Made by a program: the position numbers and the translations under genes. Under the pieces are notes generated by a model. That model searched no databases and had not been told where the DNA came from. It saw only the letters and a list, made by a program, of their open reading frames with translations. 6,081 nucleotides of DNA. Source: Candidatus Woesebacteria bacterium. Lineage in GTDB: Bacteria > Patescibacteriota > Microgenomatia > UBA8517. Positions within the stretch are counted from its first letter, which is position 1. Every line of letters begins with the position of its first letter. The stretch is taken from contig DAHVYL010000046.1 in assembly GCA_027327685.1 (NCBI GenBank), forward strand, positions 1-6,081. Direction: 5' to 3'. Positions 1 to 5,634 of this stretch are shown piece after piece.

Positions 1-174
1 GGATGTGATATTAAGGGAAATATAAGAAGCGATAACGGGGTTAAAACTTATATGTTGCCAACATGCAGTCATTACCCCCAGACCGTTGTCGAAGGTTTCC
101 GTGGGGAGAAATGGTTTTGCAGTGAGAAGGAAGCAGAAGAATCAGGTTTTATAAAATCCTCCAATTGTAAATAA
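1..174 (+). CDS. C-terminal end of a protein with a small cysteine-containing 'sunset'-like domain (5' end outside window)
   Basis: Frame 1 is open from the first base to a TAA at 172-174, giving 57 residues with no start in the window. The pattern is Cys-x-Ile-Lys-Gly-Asn-Ile at residues 2-8, a Gly-x-Lys-x-Tyr at 13-17, a Leu-Pro-x-Cys at 19-22, and Gly-Glu-Lys-Trp-Phe-Cys-Ser-Glu at 35-42, followed by Glu-Ala and a Gly-Phe near the end. I recognise this as the small domain often found at the C-terminus of secreted or nuclease-like proteins, including thermonuclease-type proteins, and named 'sunset domain' in some annotations. Its biochemical role is not known to me; the three spaced cysteines (2, 22, 40) could hold a metal or a disulfide. 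What the missing N-terminal part is cannot be told. It is not a ribosomal protein: in the canonical cluster L15 (rplO) would stand here, so this gene marks the edge of the conserved cluster. The reading frame is confident; the domain name is moderately so. Confidence 0.72.
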   Translation, partial: GCDIKGNIRSDNGVKTYMLPTCSHYPQTVVEGFRGEKWFCSEKEAEESGFIKSSNCK

Positions 175-204
175 ACGGAACTATATTCAGCCTCCGATTT
201 GGGG

Positions 205-210
205 TATAAT
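205..210 (+). promoter_or_regulatory. Probable promoter -10 box for the secY operon
   Basis: A perfect TATAAT lies at 205-210 in the only sizeable non-coding gap upstream of the cluster (175-222). No good -35 is seen: the hexamer 17 nt upstream is TATATT at 182-187, a poor match to TTGACA, and there is no TGn extension. With usual spacing, transcription would begin near 216-218, leaving about 5-7 nt before the secY ATG at 223. No intrinsic terminator is visible between the upstream gene and this box, so read-through from upstream is also possible. Confidence 0.55.
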
Positions 211-222
211 TCTTAAGTACAA

Positions 223-1503
223 ATGTTAGGCAAAATCACCCAGTTTTTTGTAAAAGCTTTTAAGACACCCTCCATCAGGAGGAAACTGATTATTACAGGA
301 ATAGTAATCATTGTTTTTAGGCTGGCAGCTCACATTCCTGCTGCCGGAATTGATAGGAGCACACTTTCGGCACTTTTTGCAGGAAGTCCCCTTCTTTCCC
401 TTCTGGATGTTTTTTCAGGCGGAACTCTGGCTAACTTTTCTATTCTTGCTCTGGGATTAAACCCCTACATCAACGCCTCGATTATCTTTCAACTTTTGGG
501 CTATGTCGTTCCTTCTATCGGAGAACTTCAAAAAGAAGGCGAATACGGGCAAGAAAAAATAAACCAATACACACGTCTTTTGACAGTGCCTCTAAGCGCA
601 CTCCAGGCGTTTGGAATGTACGCTCTTCTTAAAGGACAGAATATAATTCCGAATCTGGACCCCACAGCACTTCTGTCCCTTGTTGTCACAATGACCGCGG
701 GTACCGTTTTTGCCGTCTGGTTGGGTGAACTCATTACAGAGTATGGATTTAAAAATGGAGTTTCATTGCTTATTTTTGTAGGGATTATTGCAAGGTTGCC
801 GATTACGGTAGGGCAGTCGGCGAGCATTTTCCAGTCGCAGGATATTTTTAAAACAGTTATATTTTTTGTGGCCATTGTCCTAATCGTGGGACTCGTTGTC
901 TTTGTCAGTGAGGCAACACGTCAAATCCCGATTCATTATGCAAAAAGAAGGACGGAATCGGGCCTCATGTCCTCTTCCTACCTGCCGATAAGACTTAACC
1001 AGGCGGGTGTTATCCCTATTATTTTTGCGGTATCTTTGGTTCTTATTCCTTCAATGATGGGTCAATTCTTAGCAAACGTTCCGAACGCAAAAATTGCAAA
1101 CATAGCTCTTACAATAAGTACAAGTTTCAGTTCAGAAACCGTTCTTTATAATGTCGTTTATTTCTTCTTGGTTTTTGGTTTTACATATTTTTATACGGCT
1201 GTAGTTTTCAATCCAGAAAAAATCTCCGAGGATCTGCAAAAAGGTGGAGGTTTCATCCCCGGCATCAGGCCAGGAAAGGAAACCGAAAAATATTTATCCC
1301 ACGTTCTTTCAAGAATTACGGTTGTCGGCGGAGTTTTCTTGGGACTCATTGCAGTACTTCCTTCATTTTTTCAAAATTCGCTTGGGGCAACCAACCTGGC
1401 AATCGGAGGCACAAGCATACTGATCGTTGTCTCGGTTGCTTTGGAAATTATCCGCGAAATTGAGGGCGAGCTGGTTATGGAAAGGTATGAAGGCTTTACT
1501 TAA
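223..1503 (+). CDS. secY: Protein translocase subunit SecY
   Basis: This is the central channel subunit of the SecYEG translocon in the cytoplasmic membrane, which works with SecA and the ribosome to export or insert proteins. The 426 residues show the ten-helix pattern of the family: roughly 22-38, 56-95 (plug and TM2), 119-137, 149-173, 180-198, 209-230, 258-280, 304-329, 363-381 and 391-412. Family motifs include Ala-Leu-Gly-Leu-Asn-Pro-Tyr-Ile at 76-83, Lys-Ile-Asn-Gln-Tyr-Thr-Arg at 112-118, Asn-Gln-Ala-Gly-Val-Ile-Pro at 259-265, and Gly-Phe-Ile-Pro-Gly-Ile-Arg-Pro-Gly at 343-351. Arg349 there matches the cytosolic-loop arginine needed for SecA-driven export in E. coli. The C-terminus stops at Tyr-Glu-Gly-Phe-Thr, slightly shorter than the common ending. 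The ATG at 223 is chosen because it gives a standard amphipathic N-terminus; no Shine-Dalgarno precedes it. The adk ATG follows 2 nt after the stop. Confidence 0.98.
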   Translation: MLGKITQFFVKAFKTPSIRRKLIITGIVIIVFRLAAHIPAAGIDRSTLSALFAGSPLLSLLDVFSGGTLANFSILALGLNPYINASIIFQLLGYVVPSIGELQKEGEYGQEKINQYTRLLTVPLSALQAFGMYALLKGQNIIPNLDPTALLSLVVTMTAGTVFAVWLGELITEYGFKNGVSLLIFVGIIARLPITVGQSASIFQSQDIFKTVIFFVAIVLIVGLVVFVSEATRQIPIHYAKRRTESGLMSSSYLPIRLNQAGVIPIIFAVSLVLIPSMMGQFLANVPNAKIANIALTISTSFSSETVLYNVVYFFLVFGFTYFYTAVVFNPEKISEDLQKGGGFIPGIRPGKETEKYLSHVLSRITVVGGVFLGLIAVLPSFFQNSLGATNLAIGGTSILIVVSVALEIIREIEGELVMERYEGFT

Positions 1504-1505
1504 AA

Positions 1506-2162
1506 ATGAATATTGTTTTACTTGGGTCTCCGGCTTCGGGTAAAGGTACACAAGCTGAAATTTTGTCCAAAAAATTTAATCTTTTTCATCTTTCAACAGG
1601 GGACATTGCCAGAAAATTGGCAGAGGCGAACCCAAGGATCAAGGAAATCATAAATTCAGGCAAACTTCTTCCCCCGGAAGAAATAACGATGCATGTTTTG
1701 GATTTTTTGGAGCATGAAAAGCCTGATATGACGGGCATTCTTTTTGAGGGTTTTCCCAGATTCATTTCCCAATACGAAGCCCTGGATAATTTCCTTAAAA
1801 GCAAAGGGGACAATATTGACCTCGTGATTTCTCTGGAGGTTCCGATGGAGGTGGCAATTAAAAGAATCTCTTCAAGATGGATGTGCCCCGGGTGCGGTGA
1901 GATTTACAATATGGAAACCGATCCTCCCAAAAATCCCGGTGTTTGCGACAAATGCGGAGGCATACTTGTTCAACGTGATGATGACAAGCCCGAGGCTATT
2001 AAGACCAGGTTTGAATATTACATCCGGAATACCAAAGAATTGATCGATTATGTTGATGCCAAAGGAAAACTGACAAGAATAAACGGAGACAGACCGATAG
2101 GGGTAATTGCTAAAGACTTGGAAGAAGTTGTTAGGAAGGCCACGGGGAATGATAACAATTAA
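1506..2162 (+). CDS. adk: Adenylate kinase, zinc-LID type
   Basis: A cytosolic enzyme that interconverts ATP + AMP and 2 ADP, setting the adenylate balance. The 218 residues include the P-loop Gly-Ser-Pro-Ala-Ser-Gly-Lys-Gly-Thr at 7-15, the AMP-binding Ser-Thr-Gly-Asp at 30-33 with Arg36, the Gly-Phe-Pro-Arg at 82-85, Arg120 and Arg124 before the lid, and Arg157 and Arg168 after it. The long LID domain (about 125-160) has Cys127-x2-Cys130 and Cys147-x2-Cys150, the four-cysteine zinc site known from Gram-positive type adenylate kinases, where it is structural. All catalytic arginines expected for the family are present, so it should be active. It follows secY by 2 nt, and its last 14 nt overlap map. 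A GAAGG lies 12 nt before the ATG, farther than ideal, so coupling to secY translation is likely. Confidence 0.97.
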   Translation: MNIVLLGSPASGKGTQAEILSKKFNLFHLSTGDIARKLAEANPRIKEIINSGKLLPPEEITMHVLDFLEHEKPDMTGILFEGFPRFISQYEALDNFLKSKGDNIDLVISLEVPMEVAIKRISSRWMCPGCGEIYNMETDPPKNPGVCDKCGGILVQRDDDKPEAIKTRFEYYIRNTKELIDYVDAKGKLTRINGDRPIGVIAKDLEEVVRKATGNDNN

Positions 2163-2898
2163 ATCTTCGGAGGAAATCCAAATTATGGCAGAAGGCGGAG
2201 CCAAACTGGGCAGAGTCAAGAAAGCTCTGGCTGCCGCTGTCAAAACCGGAGTAACCGCTCTCGATATTGAAAAACTTGCAGTGAAATTAATAGCTGCAGA
2301 GGGAGCTGAGCCCTCTTTTATGAAAGAGCCCGGCTACCATTGGGCAACCTGCATAAATGTTAACGAAGGCATTGTTCACGGAATCCCAACCTCCAACGTC
2401 GTTTTCAAAAACGGAGACGTTGTAAGTATTGACGTTGGAATCTATTACAGAGGTTTCCACACAGATACATCAATTACTGTTGGGATCAACTCCAGCCCAG
2501 AAACTAAAAGATTTTTAAATGCCGGAACCCTTGCTCTACAAAAGGCACTAAAGGAGGCTAAGGAGGGAAACCGTATTTACGATATTTCCAGTGCTATAGA
2601 GAGTGTTATAGAGGAAGAGGGTTATTCAACGATTAAAGCTCTGGTCGGACACGGAGTGGGACGCAAACTTCACGAAGACCCGCAGATTCCCTGTTTTCTG
2701 CCCGGAAGGATTGAGGATAGCCCTGTTATTAGAAAAGGAATGACCCTGGCTATTGAGGTAATGTATGCCCAAGGGGGCGACAAGGTCGAGATCCTGGAAG
2801 ATGGGTGGACAATTGCTATGCGGGATGGTAAAATGTCAGGACTTTTTGAGGAAACTGTTGCTGTAACCGACAAGGGTACTAAAGTATTGACGAGATGA
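2149..2898 (+). CDS. map: Methionine aminopeptidase, type I
   Basis: Removes the initiator methionine from nascent proteins with a small second residue. The ATG at 2149 gives 249 residues starting Met-Ile-Thr-Ile-Lys-Ser, the usual beginning of the family. A longer version from a TTG at 2107 would add 14 residues read from the adk coding region and is less likely. An AGGAAGG at 2133-2139, 9 nt upstream, is the best Shine-Dalgarno in the window and supports the shorter start. The pita-bread fold ligands are visible: Asp95 (Ile-Asp-Val-Gly), Asp106 (His-Thr-Asp), His168 (Gly-His-Gly-Val-Gly), Glu203 (Ile-Glu-Val-Met) and Glu234, plus substrate-contacting His77 and His175. One oddity is Val204, where E. 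coli has proline (Ile-Glu-Pro-Met). The gene overlaps adk by 14 nt and infA by 4 nt (ATGA), the standard place for map in this operon. Confidence 0.97.
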   Translation: MITIKSSEEIQIMAEGGAKLGRVKKALAAAVKTGVTALDIEKLAVKLIAAEGAEPSFMKEPGYHWATCINVNEGIVHGIPTSNVVFKNGDVVSIDVGIYYRGFHTDTSITVGINSSPETKRFLNAGTLALQKALKEAKEGNRIYDISSAIESVIEEEGYSTIKALVGHGVGRKLHEDPQIPCFLPGRIEDSPVIRKGMTLAIEVMYAQGGDKVEILEDGWTIAMRDGKMSGLFEETVAVTDKGTKVLTR

Positions 2899-3110
2899 AA
2901 ACCAAAAACGTAGCAGAGGTAGACGGATCTGTGTCGGCAGCCCTTCCCAATACGATGTTTAGAGTTGAGCTCGTGGATGGAAGAAGTATTTTGGCGACAT
3001 TAACTGGGAAAATGCGCAGAAATTATGTCCGGGTTTTTCCCGGAGACAGAGTCAAAATTGAGATGACGCCCTACGATGAAAATCGGGGTAGGATAGTTTA
3101 TAAATATTGA
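2895..3110 (+). CDS. infA: Translation initiation factor IF-1
   Basis: IF1 binds the 30S A site during initiation and helps IF2 and IF3 select the start. The 71 residues, the same size as in E. coli, form one OB fold. The core [10 protein letters not shown] at 17-26, Gly-Lys-Met-Arg-Arg-Asn-Tyr at 38-44, and Thr-Pro-Tyr-Asp at 58-61 followed by Gly-Arg-Ile-Val are near-exact family signatures. The start ATG overlaps the map stop as ATGA, and no Shine-Dalgarno is seen, which suggests translation by re-initiation after map. The stop is TGA. A 37-nt gap follows before rpmJ. Confidence 0.97.
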   Translation: MKTKNVAEVDGSVSAALPNTMFRVELVDGRSILATLTGKMRRNYVRVFPGDRVKIEMTPYDENRGRIVYKY

Positions 3111-3115
3111 GAATT

Positions 3116-3147
3116 GGGAGATAAAAGTAAGAGTATTTTATTCCATT
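3116..3147 (+). promoter_or_regulatory. Possible stem-loop and distant Shine-Dalgarno ahead of rpmJ
   Basis: The gap upstream of rpmJ has no Shine-Dalgarno at normal distance. A GGGAG at 3116-3120 is 27 nt from the ATG. Between them ATAAAA (3121-3126) can pair with TTTTAT (3136-3141) around a 9-nt loop. Folded, this would place GGGAG about 6 nt from the ATG, an ordinary spacing. The stem is all A-U and weak, so this is a suggestion only; competing pairing of GG (3117-3118) with CC (3143-3144) is also possible. Confidence 0.25.
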
Positions 3148-3261
3148 ATGAAAGTTATAAGTTCAATAAAAGCCAGGTGTAAAGATTGCAAGATTGTTAA
3201 GCGCAGAGGCGTGTTATACATCATTTGCAAAAATCCCAGGCACAAGCAACGCCAGGGTTAA
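3148..3261 (+). CDS. rpmJ: Large-subunit ribosomal protein L36 (bL36), zinc-binding form
   Basis: A 37-residue protein of the 50S subunit that stabilises 23S rRNA folding. It starts Met-Lys-Val and ends Lys-Gln-Arg-Gln-Gly, as in the family. The zinc site is intact: Cys11, Cys14, Cys27 and His32, so this is the C+ paralogue type. Flanking basic residues (Lys18, Arg19, Arg20, Arg31, Lys33, Arg35) match the rRNA-contacting positions. It sits between infA and rpsM, its universal place at the junction of the spc and alpha operons. Upstream is a 37-nt gap and downstream a 20-nt gap. Despite its shortness the identification is firm because of motif and position. Confidence 0.97.
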   Translation: MKVISSIKARCKDCKIVKRRGVLYIICKNPRHKQRQG

Positions 3262-3281
3262 TTTCAAATTAAAGTAAGGAA

Positions 3282-3692
3282 ATGACAAGAATTGCCGGTA
3301 TTGATTTACAAGATAATTGGAAAATAGATTACGCTTTAACCAAGCTTAGAGGCTTGGGTTGGACTTTGTCCAAAAAAGTATTAAAAGACAGTAACACCGA
3401 TGCCAAAAAAAGAGTTTCGGAGCTTACCAGTGATGAAATTTCGAAAATCAATTCGGAGCTGGAAAAATACCAAATTGAAGGCGATCTTTTTAGGGTGGTC
3501 AGAGAGAATATTCAAAGACTGCAAATAATTGGTTCTTATCGTGGTTTAAGGCACACAAGAGGTCTTCCGGTCAGAGGTCAGAGAACCAGAACCAATGCAC
3601 GTACAAAACTCGGAAAAAGAAAGACTGTAGGAGCTTTCAAGAAGGAAGTTTTGTCTAAGATGTCAGCAACAAAGGACGAGAAGACTAAATAA
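3282..3692 (+). CDS. rpsM: Small-subunit ribosomal protein S13 (uS13)
   Basis: S13 lies in the head of the 30S subunit and contacts tRNA and the 50S through intersubunit bridges. The 136 residues begin Met-Thr-Arg-Ile-Ala-Gly-Ile-Asp, have a helix-two-turn-helix segment around 15-35, and carry the strongly conserved Tyr-Arg-Gly-Leu-Arg-His-Thr-Arg-Gly-Leu-Pro-Val-Arg-Gly-Gln-Arg-Thr stretch at 86-102, followed by Thr-Asn-Ala-Arg. The protein is longer than E. coli S13 (118 aa) because of a basic C-terminal tail after about residue 112; in the family this tail reaches towards the P-site tRNA. Trp27 in Gly-Leu-Gly-Trp replaces the lysine seen in E. coli. AAGGA ends just 1 nt before the ATG, too close to act as a normal Shine-Dalgarno. 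The rpsK ATG begins 1 nt after the stop. Confidence 0.96.
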   Translation: MTRIAGIDLQDNWKIDYALTKLRGLGWTLSKKVLKDSNTDAKKRVSELTSDEISKINSELEKYQIEGDLFRVVRENIQRLQIIGSYRGLRHTRGLPVRGQRTRTNARTKLGKRKTVGAFKKEVLSKMSATKDEKTK

Positions 3693-3693
3693 C

Positions 3694-4074
3694 ATGGCAA
3701 CCAAAACCAAAAAAGCGAATAGACAGGTGGGGCTGGGCAGAATTTACATTTCCGCGTCGTTTAATAATACTCTGGCAACAGTTACCAATACACAAGGTGA
3801 AACTTTGGTTTGGGGTTCGTCCGGGGCTTCGGGATTTAAGGGCACCAGGCGTGCAACTCCTTTTGCGGCAACAACCGCAGTCCAAAAGGTTATCAATAAA
3901 GCCAAAGACGAACATGGAGTTGATGAAGTTGAAATTTACGTTAAGGGGCCGGGGGCGGGAAGGGATGCGGCGCTTCGTGCGATTAAGGCAACCGGAGTCA
4001 AAATTGCCCTGATTGCGGATGTTACACCAATTCCGCATAACGGACCAAGGCCGAAGAAGAAACGTAGAGTTTAG
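3694..4074 (+). CDS. rpsK: Small-subunit ribosomal protein S11 (uS11)
   Basis: S11 is in the 30S platform near the mRNA exit and binds 16S rRNA together with S18 and S21. The 126 residues contain the family signatures Ser-Phe-Asn-Asn-Thr at 22-26, Gly-Phe-Lys-Gly-Thr-Arg-Arg-Ala-Thr-Pro-Phe-Ala-Ala at 47-59, Val-Lys-Gly-Pro-Gly-Ala-Gly-Arg at 83-90, and the C-terminal Asp-Val-Thr-Pro-Ile-Pro-His-Asn-Gly from 109. The ending Lys-Lys-Lys-Arg-Arg-Val is typical. Asn116-Gly117 is the position equivalent to E. coli Asn119, which is known to become isoaspartate. Pro118 stands where E. coli has Cys. The only gap from rpsM is 1 nt. No clear Shine-Dalgarno is present (a GAGAAG lies about 10 nt upstream), so coupling is likely. 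Confidence 0.98.
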   Translation: MATKTKKANRQVGLGRIYISASFNNTLATVTNTQGETLVWGSSGASGFKGTRRATPFAATTAVQKVINKAKDEHGVDEVEIYVKGPGAGRDAALRAIKATGVKIALIADVTPIPHNGPRPKKKRRV

Positions 4075-4084
4075 ATCTAAAAAT

Positions 4085-4684
4085 ATGGCAAAATATGTAG
4101 GACCGAAAGACAGATTAAGCAGACGTGAGGCATTTGATATTTTCAGTGCCGGAGCCAAGCTGACGAGACTTAATGTTCCGCCCGGAGTTCATGGGCCAAA
4201 GGGCACAAGAGGTTCTTCCCAGTATGGAAAACAGCTTCGCGAAAAACAGAAGGTTAAAAGACTCTATGGGGTATTGGAAAAACAATTCAGAAGGTATGTT
4301 GGTGAGGCACTTAAGTCTAAGGGAAATACAGGAGAGGCGCTTCTTGTCGGCTTGGAGAGGCGCTTAGATAACACAGTTTACAGACTTGGCCTTACGCCCA
4401 GCAGGCCGGCGGCCAGGCAGATAGTCTCCCATGGACATGTCTTGGTAAATGGGAAAAAGGTGAATATCCCTTCTTTTAGCTTAAAAGTTGGCGATACGGT
4501 TAGCCTTGATTCTAAGGCATCAAATATTCCCGAGGTTAAAAAAGTACTGGATCAGAAGGATATCAAAATTCCTTCCTGGTTGGAAAGAAAAGCACTTGTA
4601 GGGAAAGTGTCTAGCTTTCCGAGGCGCGAAGACGTAATTGAACCTATCAATGAGCAAGACATAGTTGAATTCTACTCAAGATAA
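4085..4684 (+). CDS. rpsD: Small-subunit ribosomal protein S4 (uS4), cysteine-free form
   Basis: S4 is a primary 16S rRNA binding protein that nucleates 30S body assembly; in E. coli it also represses the alpha operon. The ATG at 4085 gives 199 residues beginning Met-Ala-Lys-Tyr-Val-Gly-Pro. A longer frame from 4013 would add 24 residues lying inside rpsK and is rejected. The S4 RNA-binding domain spans about 90-152, with Leu-Glu-Arg-Arg-Leu-Asp-Asn-Thr-Val-Tyr-Arg at 90-100, Ala-Arg-Gln-Ile-Val-Ser-His-Gly-His at 110-118 and Val-Asn-Gly-Lys-Lys-Val-Asn-Ile-Pro-Ser at 121-130. The N-terminal domain has no cysteine, so the zinc site of C+ S4 proteins is absent, unlike the neighbouring zinc-type L36. 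It follows rpsK by 10 nt with no Shine-Dalgarno. The stop codon sits in the loop of an inverted repeat. Confidence 0.98.
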   Translation: MAKYVGPKDRLSRREAFDIFSAGAKLTRLNVPPGVHGPKGTRGSSQYGKQLREKQKVKRLYGVLEKQFRRYVGEALKSKGNTGEALLVGLERRLDNTVYRLGLTPSRPAARQIVSHGHVLVNGKKVNIPSFSLKVGDTVSLDSKASNIPEVKKVLDQKDIKIPSWLERKALVGKVSSFPRREDVIEPINEQDIVEFYSR

Positions 4685-4693
4685 GAGTAGAAT
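4665..4693 (+). promoter_or_regulatory. Candidate internal promoter ahead of rpoA
   Basis: TTGAAT at 4665-4670 (4 of 6 match to TTGACA) is followed after exactly 17 nt by TAGAAT at 4688-4693 (5 of 6 match to TATAAT). Transcription would begin near 4700, leaving about 12 nt before the rpoA ATG with a GGTG 5 nt ahead of it. This would allow extra rpoA-rplQ expression independent of the upstream ribosomal genes. It is a motif match only, and the -35 half lies in the rpsD coding sequence. Confidence 0.35.
4669..4693. repeat. Perfect 9-bp inverted repeat (hairpin) across the rpsD stop codon
   Basis: ATTCTACTC at 4669-4677 is the exact reverse complement of GAGTAGAAT at 4685-4693, separated by 7 nt (4678-4684) that include the rpsD TAA. 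In RNA this gives a 9-bp stem with three G-C pairs. No run of U follows (the next bases are ACCTAATC), so it is not a standard intrinsic terminator. It fills most of the rpsD-rpoA gap and overlaps the promoter-like -10 box. Confidence 0.6.
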
Positions 4694-4711
4694 ACCTAAT
4701 CTGGTGCAAAT

Positions 4712-5629
4712 ATGAACGAGCCGACATTTGAAATCAAAGAAGAAAAAAAAGAGACCAATTATGGGAGGTTTGCCATTTCCCCACTTGAGCAGGGATACGG
4801 TCTTACGATTGGCAATGCATTAAGAAGGGTTCTTTTAACGGCTCTTCCGGGAATGGCAGTTACCTCAGTCAAGATTGCCGGCGTGAAGCACCAATTCTCC
4901 ACCTTTTCGGGGATGAAAGAAGACACGGTGGAGTTTATCCTCAACCTCAAGAAAGTCAGATTTTCCGGTAGCACAGACAAATCCATCAAAGCGACTTTGG
5001 AAGTCGATAAAGCCGGAGAGTTTACCGCTAAAGACATCAAAATAAGCGGAGGAATCGAGGTTGCCAACCCAGATCTTGTTTTGGGCACTCTTAACAAGGG
5101 ATCAAAACTTTCCGCAGAGATGACAGTCGAAAGCGGTTTTGGTTTTTCACCCGCCGAGGACAGGCCATCTGATGTAATTGGTCTTATTCCGGTTGATGCA
5201 TCTTTTTCCCCGGTAAAAAGAGTAAGTTATAAGATTGAAGAAACCCGCGTTGGTAGGCTTACAAACTATGACAAACTTCTTTTGGAGATTTGGACAGACG
5301 GAACTATTGAAGCGGAAAGTGCAATTACCGAATCGGCAAAAGTCCTAATGGGGTATTTTTCTCAGATTGTTAATCCCAAGAAAGTTGAAAAGAAGGAAGA
5401 AGCTCCCAAGGACGACCTAGGGCCTACAGGCAAACTCTCAGTTGAGGAAATAGGCTTGCCAACAAGGGTTGCCAATGCCTTGATTAAGGCGGGATTTGAA
5501 ACAGTTGAGGAGCTTGCACACGCAAAGAAGGAAGATTTGGTAAAAGTAAGAAATCTTGGCGAAAAATCCCTCAAGATTGTAGCAGCTGCACTTGGAACAA
5601 AAGGCGTTGAGTTCCTCGCCATTAAGTAA
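4712..5629 (+). CDS. rpoA: DNA-directed RNA polymerase subunit alpha
   Basis: Alpha dimerises to start RNA polymerase assembly, and its C-terminal domain contacts promoter DNA and activators. The 305 residues are somewhat shorter than E. coli alpha (329). The N-terminal domain has Pro-Leu-Glu-Gln-Gly-Tyr-Gly at 24-30 and the dimerisation helix Gly-Asn-Ala-Leu-Arg-Arg-Val-Leu-Leu at 34-42, then Phe-Ser-Thr at 62-64 and Ile-Leu-Asn-Leu-Lys at 76-80. A charged linker of about 15 residues (229-243) leads to the C-terminal helix-hairpin-helix domain (about 244-293). Residues matching E. coli Arg265, Asn268, Gly296, Lys298 and Ser299, which bind UP-element DNA, are present as Arg252, Asn255, Gly283, Lys285 and Ser286, so UP-element recognition is probably kept. 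The gene follows rpsD after 27 nt holding a hairpin and a promoter-like pair; rplQ begins 5 nt downstream. Confidence 0.98.
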   Translation: MNEPTFEIKEEKKETNYGRFAISPLEQGYGLTIGNALRRVLLTALPGMAVTSVKIAGVKHQFSTFSGMKEDTVEFILNLKKVRFSGSTDKSIKATLEVDKAGEFTAKDIKISGGIEVANPDLVLGTLNKGSKLSAEMTVESGFGFSPAEDRPSDVIGLIPVDASFSPVKRVSYKIEETRVGRLTNYDKLLLEIWTDGTIEAESAITESAKVLMGYFSQIVNPKKVEKKEEAPKDDLGPTGKLSVEEIGLPTRVANALIKAGFETVEELAHAKKEDLVKVRNLGEKSLKIVAAALGTKGVEFLAIK

Positions 5630-5634
5630 AAACT

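Noticed and set aside
642..647. TATAAT inside secY
   Set aside because: No -35-like hexamer at suitable distance and located within a conserved coding region.
528..875. Minus-strand open frame of 115 codons inside secY
   Set aside because: It is fully antisense to the well-conserved secY and its translation resembles no family I know; a by-product of secY codon use. The same holds for the other minus-strand frames at 1363-1551, 1586-1813, 1872-2243, 2670-2873, 3685-4158, 4759-5097, 5362-5622 and 5622-6080.
2107..2148. Longer map start at a TTG
   Set aside because: Adds 14 residues not seen in the family; the ATG at 2149 has a Shine-Dalgarno and matches the usual N-terminus.
2887..2916. TTGACG followed by TAGCAG around the map/infA overlap as a promoter
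   Set aside because: The -10 match is poor and the spacing is 18-19 nt; inside coupled coding sequence.
3258..3272. AT-only palindrome at the rpmJ stop (TTAATTT, C, AAATTAA)
   Set aside because: Low complexity, very weak as RNA, and readily explained by a TAA stop in A/T-rich surroundings; no U-tract to suggest a terminator.
3262..3281. S4-binding autoregulatory leader before rpsM as in E. coli
   Set aside because: Only 20 nt separate rpmJ and rpsM and no pseudoknot-like pairing is visible; there is no room for the E. coli type element.
3797..4012. Plus-strand frame inside rpsK, and another at 4173-4367 inside rpsD
   Set aside because: Both lie in a shifted frame within strongly conserved ribosomal genes, with no family resemblance.
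4070..4081. 12-bp palindrome TTTAGATCTAAA at the rpsK stop
   Set aside because: One or two such palindromes are expected by chance in 6 kb, and as RNA it forms at most a weak 4-bp stem.
4013..4084. Longer rpsD start at 4013
   Set aside because: The extra 24 residues are an out-of-frame reading of the rpsK end; S4 proteins begin with Met-Ala-x-Tyr, found at 4085.
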